A DNA stretch of 64,000 bases from a bacterium (GTDB lineage: Bacteria > Bacillota > Bacilli > Lactobacillales > Streptococcaceae): positions 124,001 through 188,000 of the forward strand of contig CAJNCG010000001.1 in assembly GCA_905221205.1 (NCBI GenBank), given 5' to 3'. Of the stretch, positions 47,826 through 56,603 are shown piece after piece. A model generated the notes under the pieces. The model had not been told where the DNA came from. It searched no databases and saw only the letters and a list, made by a program, of their open reading frames with translations. Positions within the stretch are counted from its first letter, which is position 1, and every line of letters begins with the position of its first letter. The position numbers and the translations under genes were made by a program.

Positions 47826-48815
47826 TTACCAAGCTGGTGTAGTAACAGGTGCATTTAGAGCATCCAACCATTCATCATCTGCCAATCGAATCAATGTTAA
47901 TGATAATCCAGCCATATCAATTGATGTCATATAGTTTCCAATTTTCTTAAATGCCAACTCAACACCTTTTTCATGGAGTAATTTTGCCACATCATTTGCA
48001 AATACATATTGTTCCATAAGGGGTGTGCTTCCTAAACCATTAATGAGAAGGCCATAGCGTTCGCCTGATTTAAGTTGGAAACCTTCAGATAATTTTTCAA
48101 CCAATTCTGATGCCAATTGTGAAGACGGCTGCATTTTCTCTTTCTTATACCCTGGCTCACCATGAATACCAACTCCGTATTCAAATTCATCATCTTCTAA
48201 AACAAAACCTGGTTTCCCAACCTCAGGAACGGTTGCTCCAGACAAGGCTAGCCCAATTGTTTTAATTTCTAACACAAGTTTATCTGCCAAATCCTTCATT
48301 TCAGCTAATGATTTACCAGAACGAGCCGCAGCACCCAAAATTTTATGGACTAAAATAGTACCTGCAACACCTCGACGACCTTGGGTATAGAGACTATTTT
48401 CAACAGCGATATCATCATCAACCACAACACTTGCTACATCAATACCTTCCATTTCAGCAAGTTCTTGTGCAATTTCAAAGTTCATGATGTCCCCAGAATA
48501 GTTCTTAATAACCATAAAGACCCCAGCACCTTCATCAGCTGCCTTAATAGCCTCTAAAATTTGGTCCGGAGTTGGTGAGGTAAAGACTGCTCCACAAATA
48601 GCAGCAGACAACATTCCATCTCCTACAAATCCAGCATGACTTGGTTCATGTCCTGAACCTCCACCTGAAATGAGTCCAACTTTTCCTGTCTTTTCTGCCT
48701 TTCTAACGATGACATCAAAACCATCTAAGCGTTCTACCAAGTCATCATGCATGAATGACAATCCCTGCAACATTTCATCAACAACTTGTGTCGGTTCATT
48801 TATAATTTTTTTCAT
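47826..48815 (-). CDS. dhaK: Dihydroxyacetone kinase substrate subunit DhaK
   Basis: 329 residues. GLISGGGSGHEPSHAGFVG binds the substrate and His218 in GVGIHGEPG forms the hemiaminal with dihydroxyacetone; NYSGD holds the catalytic Asp109. It phosphorylates dihydroxyacetone with phosphate from DhaL, feeding glycolysis. First gene of dhaKLM, with AAGGAG at the start. Its promoter lies beside the DhaS operator, so induction by dihydroxyacetone is expected. Confidence 0.95.
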   Translation of the reverse strand: MKKIINEPTQVVDEMLQGLSFMHDDLVERLDGFDVIVRKAEKTGKVGLISGGGSGHEPSHAGFVGDGMLSAAICGAVFTSPTPDQILEAIKAADEGAGVFMVIKNYSGDIMNFEIAQELAEMEGIDVASVVVDDDIAVENSLYTQGRRGVAGTILVHKILGAAARSGKSLAEMKDLADKLVLEIKTIGLALSGATVPEVGKPGFVLEDDEFEYGVGIHGEPGYKKEKMQPSSQLASELVEKLSEGFQLKSGERYGLLINGLGSTPLMEQYVFANDVAKLLHEKGVELAFKKIGNYMTSIDMAGLSLTLIRLADDEWLDALNAPVTTPAW

Positions 48816-48854
48816 GAGAAACTCCTTTCGGCATCTACCTTTGTTTTCGCTTTC

Positions 48855-48883
48855 ATTATATATTTTTTATTGCTGGCTGATAA
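48855..48883 (-). promoter_or_regulatory. Promoter of dhaKLM
   Basis: On the minus strand TTATCA (48883-48878), 17-base spacer, TATAAT (48860-48855). The weak -35 immediately next to the DhaS operator fits an activator-dependent promoter. Confidence 0.7.
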
Positions 48884-48907
48884 GGGACAGATTCTTTTAT
48901 TTGTCCC
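48884..48907. promoter_or_regulatory. DhaS operator
   Basis: GGACAGAT-N6-ATTTGTCC (48885-48906), extended by one G/C pair. The L. lactis DhaS site as I recall it is GGACACAT-N6-ATTTGTCC, so only one base differs. It touches the -35 box of dhaK in the divergent dhaK/dhaS region. Confidence 0.82.
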
Positions 48908-48968
48908 CTTTTAAACCCGTTTCAAACATTTTTTTGGTAAAATGAAGGAAGTAAAAGAAAGGTTTCCT

Positions 48969-49499
48969 ATGGCATCATCTCTCATTACAAAAAAACGGAT
49001 TGCCAAGGCATTTAGAGACCTATTAGCTACTAGAGAATTTGACAAAATCTCTATTGTAGATATTATGGAATCAGCTGGCATTCGTAGACAGACCTTTTAT
49101 AATCACTTTCTTGACAAATATGAACTGCTCGACTGGATATTTGAAAATGACTTAACCGAGTATATCACCAATAACTTGGACTTCATTTCAGGCCAAAAAT
49201 TATTACAAGAATTATTTTTTTATTTCGAACAAGAGCGTGACTTTTATATTCAACTTTTTGATATTCAAGGACAAAATAACTTCTATGACCAATTTATCAG
49301 CTACTGTCGCTTGCTTGTATCAAAAATTTTAAGAGAATACGGTCAGATTGATATCGATTCATCTGCTTATACTTGTTTTTTGTTAGACTATCATTCACAT
49401 GCTCTAGCAGAAATCGTGAAGGCTTACGTCAATAAAAAAAGTCCAGTTCCACAACCAGACTTTCTAATCATGACAATTATTGGAAAGAGACCACAATGA
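48969..49499 (+). CDS. dhaS: TetR-family activator DhaS
   Basis: 176 residues from ATG 48969 (GAAAGG upstream; the in-frame start at 48942 lies where the promoter should be). The N-terminal helix-turn-helix reads TKKRIAKAFRDLL ... FDKISIVDIMESAGI ... RQTFYNHF. In L. lactis DhaS is an unusual TetR protein that activates dhaKLM together with DhaQ. The divergent operator and adjacent dhaQ support the same role here. Confidence 0.9.
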   Translation: MASSLITKKRIAKAFRDLLATREFDKISIVDIMESAGIRRQTFYNHFLDKYELLDWIFENDLTEYITNNLDFISGQKLLQELFFYFEQERDFYIQLFDIQGQNNFYDQFISYCRLLVSKILREYGQIDIDSSAYTCFLLDYHSHALAEIVKAYVNKKSPVPQPDFLIMTIIGKRPQ

Positions 49500-50485
49500 C
49501 ATTTATTTCAAATCAAAAACAGAAAATTATTTCAAGTTACATTTCGGCAACTGTCAGCAGTCATCCTGAATTAGAAAAACACCCTACCTTACCATTAGTC
49601 TATCAAAAAAATCGAAATCCTCATCAGGTTCCAATATTGTCGGGTGGAGGTTCAGGTCACGAACCTGCTCATATTGGATATGTGGGAGAAGGAATGCTTA
49701 CTGCTGCTATCTATGGCCAATTATTTACTCCACCTACAAGAACTGAAATCTTAGAGTCCATTCGTTTTTTAAACAATGGTCACGGTGTCTTCATCATTGT
49801 AAAAAATTTCGAAGCAGACATCAAAGAATTTAGCTCGGCCATTAACACTGCTAGAAAAGAAGGCATTAAAGTCGGCTATAGTCTGGCACACGACGATATT
49901 TCAATTGAACCTCACAATAGATTTCAAATTAGAGGAAGAGGGCTTGCAGGGACAATCTTACTTCATAAAATCCTAGGATTTGCAGCTCAGAACGGTGCAG
50001 TCATAGAACAACTAACCGATTTAGGTCATGAGCTTGCCCCAGAAATCGCAACGATTGGCTTTGCAACAAAATCCGCTAGTCTACCCCAAACCACCCTTCC
50101 ACTATTTAACTTGGAAGAAGGAAATATTTCCTATGGCATAGGGATACATGGCGAAGAAGGATATCGTATTGTCCCATTTCAATCTTCGGAAATCCTTGCG
50201 AATGAAATTATAAGCAAATTAAGATTGCACTATCATTGGAAACGTGGTGATCAATTTATATTGCTTGTAAATAATCTAGGTACTACTAGCAACCTAGAAA
50301 TGGGCATATTTATCAATGATCTCCTTCAACTCTTAGAAATTGAAGGAGTCACTATCACATTTATAAAATCAGGAACATTTATGACCAGCCTAGATATGGC
50401 AGGTATATCCGTAACTCTTTGCCCTGCGAAAAATAAACAATGGTTAGAAGCTCTCAATGCTTCAACGACAGCTTTTGCATGGTAA
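49496..50485 (+). CDS. dhaQ: DhaK-like co-activator DhaQ
   Basis: 329 residues, a DhaK paralogue: ILSGGGSGHEPAHIGYVG, NFEAD and GIGIHGEEG with His218 aligned to the substrate-binding His of DhaK. So it should still bind dihydroxyacetone. In L. lactis DhaQ with ligand joins DhaS to switch on dhaKLM. The GGNRNSLYTQGRRG-type kinase loop of DhaK is replaced here (HNRFQIRGRG). It overlaps dhaS by four bases. A terminator follows. Confidence 0.9.
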   Translation: MTFISNQKQKIISSYISATVSSHPELEKHPTLPLVYQKNRNPHQVPILSGGGSGHEPAHIGYVGEGMLTAAIYGQLFTPPTRTEILESIRFLNNGHGVFIIVKNFEADIKEFSSAINTARKEGIKVGYSLAHDDISIEPHNRFQIRGRGLAGTILLHKILGFAAQNGAVIEQLTDLGHELAPEIATIGFATKSASLPQTTLPLFNLEEGNISYGIGIHGEEGYRIVPFQSSEILANEIISKLRLHYHWKRGDQFILLVNNLGTTSNLEMGIFINDLLQLLEIEGVTITFIKSGTFMTSLDMAGISVTLCPAKNKQWLEALNASTTAFAW

Positions 50486-50501
50486 TTGGCTTGTATAATC
50501 C

Positions 50502-50535
50502 AAAAGGGCTACATCACTTGGTAGCCCTTTTAAAC
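50502..50535 (+). terminator. Terminator of dhaS-dhaQ
   Basis: AAAAGGGCTAC (50502-50512) pairs perfectly with GTAGCCCTTTT (50521-50531), 8-base loop. Confidence 0.8.
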
Positions 50536-50546
50536 TTATATAACGT

Positions 50547-50624
50547 TTAGATGAAACGATTGAGCTTTTCATAGTTTTCCTTAGAGGCCAGCACTAGCTC
50601 CTCTTTTGTTTTTGGTCTAGGCAC
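50547..50624 (-). pseudogene. N-terminal remnant of a ClbS/DfsB-family gene
   Basis: A 25-codon frame from GTG 50624 preceded by GGAGGGAG encodes VPRPKTKEELVLASKENY then EKLNRFI and stops. This matches the start of ClbS/DfsB-type four-helix proteins as I recall them (PRPxTKEELLLAS.ENYEKL). The remaining ~140 residues are gone; the sequence beyond belongs to the dhaQ terminator. It marks a deletion or insertion border at this site. Confidence 0.6.
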
Positions 50625-50706
50625 AGGTGTACTCCCTCCATATCTCTAGTTATTATTAGAAATTTTTATCCTGTAGTCTCTGTTCAATATTGAAACTCAC
50701 AAATCT

Positions 50707-51201
50707 CTATAACTTATCCTTTAATTTCTCCACAAAGAGATAGGCTGCTGGACAGGTCAATGTATTCTTAATCGTTAGATGGTTGATTTGATGAATCTTT
50801 TTACGGTCTGTATGAGGAAATTCACGACAGGCCTTTGGACGAACGTCATAGATGGAACAGAGGTTGTCTCCTCCTAAAAATGGACAGGGCATGGATTTAA
50901 AAACCTTATCTCCATCTTCATCCACCTGCAGAAACTCTGCTTCAAAAGCGGGTAATTTCATTTTGAAATACTTAGCAATACGGGTAATATCTGCTTCCTT
51001 GAAGTCGGGACCCAAAGTCTTACAACAGTTAGCGCAGGCAGTGCAATCAATCTCCTCAAAAACTTCTTGGTGTATCTGCTGGGCTATCTTGTCTAAGTTT
51101 TTTGGTGGCTTTTTCTTTAAATTGGCCAAGACTTTGCGATGCTCCTTCTGCTTTTGCAAAGCTAGCTGGTGGTAATACTCAATATCAATTTCTTTAGACA
51201 T
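50707..51201 (-). CDS. YkgJ-family cysteine-cluster protein
   Basis: 164 residues. Cysteines sit in DCTACANCCKTLGP and in PCPFLGGDNLCSIYDVRP followed by KACREFP, the pattern of the YkgJ/UPF0153 putative zinc- or iron-binding family; a further Cys lies in LTCPAAY. The N-terminal 50 residues are basic and helical. The molecular role of the family is unknown. Transcribed alone on the minus strand. Confidence 0.85.
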   Translation of the reverse strand: MSKEIDIEYYHQLALQKQKEHRKVLANLKKKPPKNLDKIAQQIHQEVFEEIDCTACANCCKTLGPDFKEADITRIAKYFKMKLPAFEAEFLQVDEDGDKVFKSMPCPFLGGDNLCSIYDVRPKACREFPHTDRKKIHQINHLTIKNTLTCPAAYLFVEKLKDKL

Positions 51202-51295
51202 GGTTTCTCTCTTATTCTATTTACTTTCCCCTATTATACCATGCCTCTGCACCATTGAAAAGTGGACTGTATTAGACTATACTTTTCCAAAATGC

Positions 51296-51327
51296 GTCAA
51301 AAAAACCTTGCAACTAAGTTACAAGGT
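51296..51327 (-). terminator. Terminator of ptsH-ptsI
   Basis: AACCTTG (51303-51309) pairs with CAAGGTT (51321-51327); on the minus strand a T-run follows (A-run 51297-51304 on +). Confidence 0.85.
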
Positions 51328-51335
51328 TGATTACA

Positions 51336-53069
51336 TTAATCGAAGTTAACGTATTCTTTTTGAAGTTCAAGAACTTCTTCCATTGTTGAACACTCTGTAA
51401 GGGCACGGTTAGCGTACTCTTCCATCTTAGCAGTATCCAATTTCTTCATCAAGCTACGTGTACGGAGTACAGATGTTGCTGACATAGAGAACTCATCCAA
51501 GCCCATTCCGACAAGAAGTGGAACAGCTTTTTGGTCACCAGCCATCTCACCACACATACCAGCCCATTTGCCTTCAGCGTGAGCTGCCTTGATAACGTTG
51601 TTGATCAAGCGAAGGATTGATGGGTTATATGGTTGGTAAAGGTATGAAACTTGTTCGTTCATACGGTCTGCTGCCATTGAGTATTGGATCAAGTCGTTTG
51701 TACCAATTGACATGAAGTCTACTTCTTTTGCAAATTGGTCTGCAAGCATAGCTGCTGCAGGAATTTCAATCATGATACCAACTTGGATATCATCCGCAAC
51801 TGCTACACCTTCAGCAAGAAGGTTTGCTTTTTCTTCTTCATAAACTGCTTTAGCTGCACGGAATTCTTTCAAAAGAGCAACCATTGGGAACATGATACGC
51901 AATTGACCATGAACAGAAGCACGAAGAAGGGCACGGATTTGTGTACGGAACATTGCATCTCCAGTTTCAGAAATAGAGATACGAAGGGCACGGAATCCAA
52001 GGAATGGGTTCATTTCGTGTGGCATATCGAAGTAAGGAAGTTCCTTATCTCCACCGATATCCATTGTACGAACAACCACTGGTTTACCATTCATTCCCTC
52101 AAGAACAGCCTTGTATGCTTCATACTGCTCATCCTCAGTTGGGAAGTCTTGAGAATCCATGTACAAGAACTCTGTACGGTAAAGTCCAACAGCTTCAGCA
52201 CCATTATTGTTAACACCTTCAACGTCTTTTGGAGTACCGATGTTAGCAGCCAACTCGAAGTGTTTACCGTCAGCAGTCACTGTTTGAGCATCTTTCAAAA
52301 GTGCCCATTCAGCTTTTTGTTTAGCATAAGCTTCACCAGCTGCTTTAAATTCTGCCGCTTGTTCATCTGTTGGGTTGATAATCACTTCACCAGTAATTCC
52401 GTTAACGGCAAGGATATCACCGTCTTTCACTACTTCAGTGATGTTATTTGTTCCCAATACAGCTGCAATTTCAAGTGTACGTGCCATGATAGCTGAGTGG
52501 CTTGTACGTCCACCGATGTTTGTTACAAAAGCTTTTACAAAGTTTTTGTCCAATTGAGCTGTATCAGATGGTGTCAAGTCATGCGCAATCACGATTACTT
52601 CTTCATTGATTGAAGCTGGGTTTGGCAATTTCTTACCAAGAAGATTTGCCAATACACGTTTTGTCACGTCGCGGATATCCGCTGCACGTTCTTGCATGTA
52701 TGGATTGTCTTCCATACCTTCAAAGATAGTGATGAACATGTCAGTCACTTCTTTAAGACCTGCTTCAGCATTGACCTTCTTAGCACGGATTGTTTCTTTA
52801 ATCTGACCAATCAATTCTGGGTCAGCAAGAACCATCAAATGAGCGTCAAAAACTTGAGCCGCTTCTTCACCAAGCGTACCTACAGCTTTCTCACGGATAA
52901 GAGAAAGCTCGTTTTGAGAAGCTTCAAGAGCTACATCCAAACGAGCCTCTTCTGCGTTTGTATCTTCGACTGAAATAGTCTCGAATGACAAATCCGGTTG
53001 AACGAGTAGATATGCTTTTGCAACTGCAACACCGTCAGATGCTGCGATTCCTTTAAGCATTTCTGTCAT
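51336..53069 (-). CDS. ptsI: Phosphoenolpyruvate-protein phosphotransferase (PTS enzyme I)
   Basis: 577 residues. The phosphohistidine is His191 in [13 protein letters not shown]. The HPr-binding helical insert lies at about residues 30-140; the C-terminal PEP-binding barrel has [18 protein letters not shown] and the Cys of GMCGEMAGD. It starts the phosphate relay for every PTS sugar and for DhaM. It lies 5 bases after ptsH, with GGA-type site upstream (CATAAGGAA). Confidence 0.97.
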   Translation of the reverse strand: MTEMLKGIAASDGVAVAKAYLLVQPDLSFETISVEDTNAEEARLDVALEASQNELSLIREKAVGTLGEEAAQVFDAHLMVLADPELIGQIKETIRAKKVNAEAGLKEVTDMFITIFEGMEDNPYMQERAADIRDVTKRVLANLLGKKLPNPASINEEVIVIAHDLTPSDTAQLDKNFVKAFVTNIGGRTSHSAIMARTLEIAAVLGTNNITEVVKDGDILAVNGITGEVIINPTDEQAAEFKAAGEAYAKQKAEWALLKDAQTVTADGKHFELAANIGTPKDVEGVNNNGAEAVGLYRTEFLYMDSQDFPTEDEQYEAYKAVLEGMNGKPVVVRTMDIGGDKELPYFDMPHEMNPFLGFRALRISISETGDAMFRTQIRALLRASVHGQLRIMFPMVALLKEFRAAKAVYEEEKANLLAEGVAVADDIQVGIMIEIPAAAMLADQFAKEVDFMSIGTNDLIQYSMAADRMNEQVSYLYQPYNPSILRLINNVIKAAHAEGKWAGMCGEMAGDQKAVPLLVGMGLDEFSMSATSVLRTRSLMKKLDTAKMEEYANRALTECSTMEEVLELQKEYVNFD

Positions 53070-53074
53070 TTTCC

Positions 53075-53338
53075 TTATGCCAATCCTTCTTTTTCCATTG
53101 TTTCTGAGATTGCAGCGATAGCGTCATCTGCATCTGCACCTTCAGCTGAGATAGTTACGTCAGCACCTTGGCCAACACCAAGACTCATAACGCCCATGAT
53201 TGATTTAAGGTTAACTGATTTACCTTTGTACTCAAGAGTGATATCTGAAGCAAATTTGCTAGCAGTTTGTACCAACAATGTTGCTGGACGTGCGTGAATA
53301 CCTGTTTCTGCCACTACGTGGAAATCTTTAGAAGCCAT
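53075..53338 (-). CDS. ptsH: Phosphocarrier protein HPr
   Basis: 87 residues. His15 (ETGIHARPA) is the EI phosphorylation site and Ser46 (NLKSIMGV) the HPr-kinase site of low-GC Gram-positives. HPr-Ser-P is the CcpA co-repressor, relevant to the catabolite-responsive element found before lacT. First gene of ptsHI with a clear promoter and GGAGAG ribosome binding site. Confidence 0.98.
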   Translation of the reverse strand: MASKDFHVVAETGIHARPATLLVQTASKFASDITLEYKGKSVNLKSIMGVMSLGVGQGADVTISAEGADADDAIAAISETMEKEGLA

Positions 53339-53400
53339 AGTTTGACTCTCCTTTTGTTCTTTCTTTTTTGAGTTATATGTGATAACCCTTACAATTTGGT

Positions 53401-53429
53401 ATTATACCATCTTCTAGGATTTTTTTCAA
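53401..53429 (-). promoter_or_regulatory. Promoter of ptsHI
   Basis: On the minus strand TTGAAA (53429-53424), 17-base spacer, TATAAT (53406-53401) preceded by TG. It leaves a leader of about 55 bases. Confidence 0.8.
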
Positions 53430-53560
53430 GCATTTTATGGGATTTATTCGATTTCCTTTCAGATAACTTGCTGAAAATCTTCTATTCTAGATAACAAAAC
53501 ACAGGATATAGTTTTCCAAAAAACAACTTATAGGAGAATTATCACTATTTTCCAAAACAA

Positions 53561-53618
53561 ACACTACATATTGTGTTTTGTTTAGTTATGTACAAAAACA
53601 GACCACTATATTTAGTTT
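53561..53618 (+). promoter_or_regulatory. Pair of NrdR boxes before nrdH
   Basis: ACACTACATATTGTGT (53561-53576) matches the NrdR consensus ACACWATATATWGTGT at 15 of 16 positions; CCACTATATTTAGTTT (53603-53618) at 13. Starts are 42 bases apart, four helical turns. Box 2 ends 7 bases before the -35. The repressor gene nrdR is not in the window. Confidence 0.8.
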
Positions 53619-53625
53619 CAAATCG

Positions 53626-53653
53626 TTGACAAAATTTTAATTTCTGATATACT
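53626..53653 (+). promoter_or_regulatory. Promoter of the nrd operon
   Basis: TTGACA (53626-53631), 16-base spacer, TATACT (53648-53653) with TG before it. Confidence 0.85.
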
Positions 53654-53688
53654 AAGAAAGTAATCTATTTTGAAAGAGGAGTTACACA

Positions 53689-53907
53689 ATGGTAACCGTT
53701 TATTCTAAAAATAACTGTGTCCAATGTAAGATGACCAAACGTTTCTTGGACAGCAATAACGTTGAATATAAAGAAATCAATCTCGATGAGCAACCTGAGT
53801 ACATCGATCAAGTTAAAGAGCTCGGTTTCAGCGCAGCTCCTGTTATCCAAACACCAACTGAAGTCTTTTCAGGTTTCCAACCAGGAAAACTGAAACAATT
53901 AGCATAA
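53689..53907 (+). CDS. nrdH: Glutaredoxin-like protein NrdH
   Basis: 72 residues with the redox pair Cys10/Cys13 (CVQCK) and the thioredoxin-reductase-specificity tail (FSAAPVIQTPTEVFSGFQP in part). It supplies electrons to the class Ib reductase NrdE. First gene of the operon; AAGAGGAG precedes the ATG. Confidence 0.95.
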   Translation: MVTVYSKNNCVQCKMTKRFLDSNNVEYKEINLDEQPEYIDQVKELGFSAAPVIQTPTEVFSGFQPGKLKQLA

Positions 53908-53925
53908 TCTTAGTACATCATCCAG

Positions 53926-53966
53926 AAGAAACTGCTTCTAGGGCTAACTTAGAAGCCTTTCTTTTG
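53926..53966 (+). promoter_or_regulatory. Intra-operon hairpin between nrdH and nrdE
   Basis: GCTTCTA (53934-53940) pairs with TAGAAGC (53950-53956), followed by CTTTCTTTTG. It resembles a weak terminator or processing site and could make nrdH more abundant than nrdE. Confidence 0.45.
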
Positions 53967-53987
53967 TAATTAGATAAGGGAAATTTT

Positions 53988-56147
53988 ATGGGATTAAAAC
54001 ATCTTGAGGACGTGACTTACTTCCGTCTCAATAACGAAATTAACCGTCCTGTTAATGGACAAATCATGCTTCATAAAGATAAGGAAGCCTTAGATGCCTT
54101 CTTTAAAGAAAATGTAGTTCCAAATACTATGGTTTTTGATTCAATTACTGATAAAATCAACTACCTCATTGAACACAACTACATCGAAACAGCCTTTATC
54201 AAGAAATACCGTCCAGAGTTTTTGGAAGAATTGCACCAATTTATCAAAGAACAAAACTTCCAATTCAAGTCTTTCATGGCTGCCTATAAATTTTATAATC
54301 AATATGCTTTGAAAACCAACGACGGTGAATATTATCTTGAAAGTATGGAAGACCGCGTCTTCTTTAACGCCCTTTATTTCGCTGATGGTGATGAAGCTGT
54401 TGCAATCGATATTGCCAATGAAATCATCCACCAACGCTACCAACCGGCTACTCCTTCCTTCTTGAATGCTGGACGTGCTCGTCGTGGGGAGTTGGTATCT
54501 TGTTTCTTGATTCAGGTCACAGATGATATGAACTCTATCGGACGTTCTATCAACTCTGCTCTTCAACTTTCACGTATCGGTGGTGGTGTGGGAATTACCC
54601 TCAGCAACCTTCGTGAAGCTGGTGCACCTATCAAAGGCTATGAAGGAGCAGCTTCTGGGGTCGTTCCAGTTATGAAACTTTTCGAAGATAGTTTCTCTTA
54701 CTCAAACCAATTGGGGCAACGTCAAGGTGCTGGTGTTGTCTACCTCAACGTCTTCCACCCAGATATTATCGCCTTCCTTTCAACTAAGAAAGAAAACGCT
54801 GATGAGAAAGTTCGTGTCAAGACCCTTTCACTTGGTGTTGTAGTACCAGATAAATTCTACGAATTAGCACGTAAAAATGAAGAAATGTACCTCTTCAGCC
54901 CTTACTCAGTAGAGCTTGAATACGGTGTGCCTTTCAACTACATCGATATCACTGAAAAATACGATGAATTGGTCGCAAATCCAAACATCCGCAAAACAAA
55001 AATCAAAGCGCGCGATTTGGAAACGGAAATTTCTAAATTGCAACAAGAATCTGGCTACCCTTATGTCGTCAACATCGATACGGCTAACCGTGCTAACCCA
55101 GTTGATGGAAAAATCATCATGAGTAACTTGTGTTCTGAGATTCTTCAAGTCCAAGAACCAAGCTTGATCAACGATGCTCAAGAATTCCTTCAAATGGGAA
55201 CGGACGTTTCATGTAACCTTGGATCAACCAATGTGGTTAACATGATGACTTCACCTGACTTTGGTCGTTCTATCCGTGCCATGGTTCGTGCCCTTACTTT
55301 CGTTACAGATAGTTCACATATCGTAGCTGTGCCTACCATCGACCATGGAAATAGCCAAGCTCACACCTTTGGACTTGGGGCTATGGGACTTCACAGCTAC
55401 CTTGCCCAACAACTCATCGAATACGGATCACCTGAGTCTGTTGAGTTTACAAGCATCTACTTTATGCTTATGAACTACTGGACCTTGGTTGAGTCAAACA
55501 ATATCGCGCGTGAACGTGGTATTACCTTCCATAACTTTGAAAAATCAGACTATGCTAACGGAAGCTACTTCGACAAGTATGTAACGGGCGAATTTATTCC
55601 AAAATCAGACCGTGTTAAAGAGCTATTCAAAGACGTCTTTATCCCAAGTGCTGCTGACTGGGCTGAACTTCGCGACAAGGTTCAAGCAGATGGACTTTAC
55701 CACCAAAACCGTCTTGCTGTAGCGCCAAATGGTTCTATCAGCTACATCAACGACGTTTCTGCTTCTATCCACCCGATTACGCAACGTATCGAAGAACGTC
55801 AAGAAAAGAAAATCGGTAAAATCTACTACCCTGCTGCTGGCTTGTCAACAGAAACCATTCCTTACTACACTTCTGCTTACGACATGGATATGCGTAAAGT
55901 GATTGATGTTTACGCTGCTGCGACTGAGCACGTGGACCAAGGACTTTCACTCACCCTCTTCATGCGTAGTGACATTCCAAAAGGTCTTTACGAATGGAAG
56001 AAAGAAAACAAACAAACGACACGTGACTTGTCTATCCTTCGTAACTATGCCTTTAACAAGGGTATCAAGTCTATCTACTACGTCCGTACCTTTACAGATG
56101 ATGGTGGAGAAGTCGGTGCCAACCAATGTGAAAGCTGTGTGATTTAA
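53988..56147 (+). CDS. nrdE: Ribonucleoside-diphosphate reductase class Ib, large subunit
   Basis: 719 residues. Active-site cysteines are in ELVSCFLIQV, in the NLCSEI finger loop motif and in the C-terminal NQCESCVI pair that talks to NrdH. The radical-transfer tyrosines lie in the KIYYPAAG-to-SIYYVRTF region. There is no N-terminal ATP-cone, as usual for class Ib. It reduces ribonucleoside diphosphates to deoxy forms. The subunit NrdF follows two genes later. Confidence 0.96.
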   Translation: MGLKHLEDVTYFRLNNEINRPVNGQIMLHKDKEALDAFFKENVVPNTMVFDSITDKINYLIEHNYIETAFIKKYRPEFLEELHQFIKEQNFQFKSFMAAYKFYNQYALKTNDGEYYLESMEDRVFFNALYFADGDEAVAIDIANEIIHQRYQPATPSFLNAGRARRGELVSCFLIQVTDDMNSIGRSINSALQLSRIGGGVGITLSNLREAGAPIKGYEGAASGVVPVMKLFEDSFSYSNQLGQRQGAGVVYLNVFHPDIIAFLSTKKENADEKVRVKTLSLGVVVPDKFYELARKNEEMYLFSPYSVELEYGVPFNYIDITEKYDELVANPNIRKTKIKARDLETEISKLQQESGYPYVVNIDTANRANPVDGKIIMSNLCSEILQVQEPSLINDAQEFLQMGTDVSCNLGSTNVVNMMTSPDFGRSIRAMVRALTFVTDSSHIVAVPTIDHGNSQAHTFGLGAMGLHSYLAQQLIEYGSPESVEFTSIYFMLMNYWTLVESNNIARERGITFHNFEKSDYANGSYFDKYVTGEFIPKSDRVKELFKDVFIPSAADWAELRDKVQADGLYHQNRLAVAPNGSISYINDVSASIHPITQRIEERQEKKIGKIYYPAAGLSTETIPYYTSAYDMDMRKVIDVYAAATEHVDQGLSLTLFMRSDIPKGLYEWKKENKQTTRDLSILRNYAFNKGIKSIYYVRTFTDDGGEVGANQCESCVI

Positions 56148-56171
56148 GCATAAGTTGAAAGGACTGGATTA

Positions 56172-56576
56172 ATGTGGATTAGAAATAGATACACTGGACC
56201 AGGTGGCGGTCTCTACACTGGACCAGGTGGCGGTCTCTACACTGGACCAGGTGGTGGTGCTTACACTGGACCAGGTGGTGGTCTTTACACTGGACCAGGT
56301 GGCGGTCTCTACACTGGACCAGGTGGTGGTCTCTACACTGGGCCAGGTGGCGGTCTTTACACTGGACCAGGCGGTGGCCTCTACACTGGACCAGGTGGTG
56401 GTCTCTACACTGGACCAGGTGGCGGTCTTTACACTGGACCAGGTGGTGGTCTCTACACTGGACCAGATAGTTCTCCATATATGAGTAATATTCCACCATT
56501 AGAAGTTTTTCTGAAAGAACTAGAAAAGAGAAATTTATATCATTACGCAAATATCATTAAAAATCATTTGCATTGA
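56172..56576 (+). CDS. YTGPGGGL octapeptide-repeat protein between nrdE and nrdF (NrdK position)
   Basis: 134 residues: six N-terminal residues, eleven YTGPGGG(L/A) units encoded by an exact 24-base repeat (56190-56453), a twelfth cut short (YTGPDSS), and a non-repeated C-terminal segment with PPLEVFLKELEKRNLYHYAN that looks amphipathic and helical. Third-base changes vary between units, so the peptide is under selection rather than the DNA. AAAGGA precedes the ATG. S. sanguinis papers describe an extra gene nrdK in nrdHEKF; this is the same place, but I cannot confirm homology. No signal peptide or membrane helix is seen. Confidence 0.8.
   Translation: MWIRNRYTGPGGGLYTGPGGGLYTGPGGGAYTGPGGGLYTGPGGGLYTGPGGGLYTGPGGGLYTGPGGGLYTGPGGGLYTGPGGGLYTGPGGGLYTGPDSSPYMSNIPPLEVFLKELEKRNLYHYANIIKNHLH
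56190..56474 (+). repeat. 24-base in-frame minisatellite, 11 full units plus a partial
   Basis: Unit TACACTGGACCAGGTGGYGG plus TCTY. All units are 24 bases without indels; differences are nearly all silent, except one GCT (Ala). Much richer in G+C than the surroundings. Likely to vary in copy number between strains. Confidence 0.95.
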
Positions 56577-56603
56577 CAAAATATATAGGAGAAATTTTAC
56601 AAA

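Noticed and set aside
51735..52496. Long open frame (253 codons) opposite ptsI
   Set aside because: Cys/Ser/Phe-rich composition with no family features; it is the complement of a conserved, highly biased gene.
56190..56453. CRISPR-like look of the repeat
   Set aside because: Units are contiguous with no spacers and are in-frame coding sequence.
56179..56550. Open frames on both strands across the 24-base repeat
   Set aside because: A stop-free 24-base unit keeps several frames open by chance; silent variation supports only the YTGPGGGL frame.
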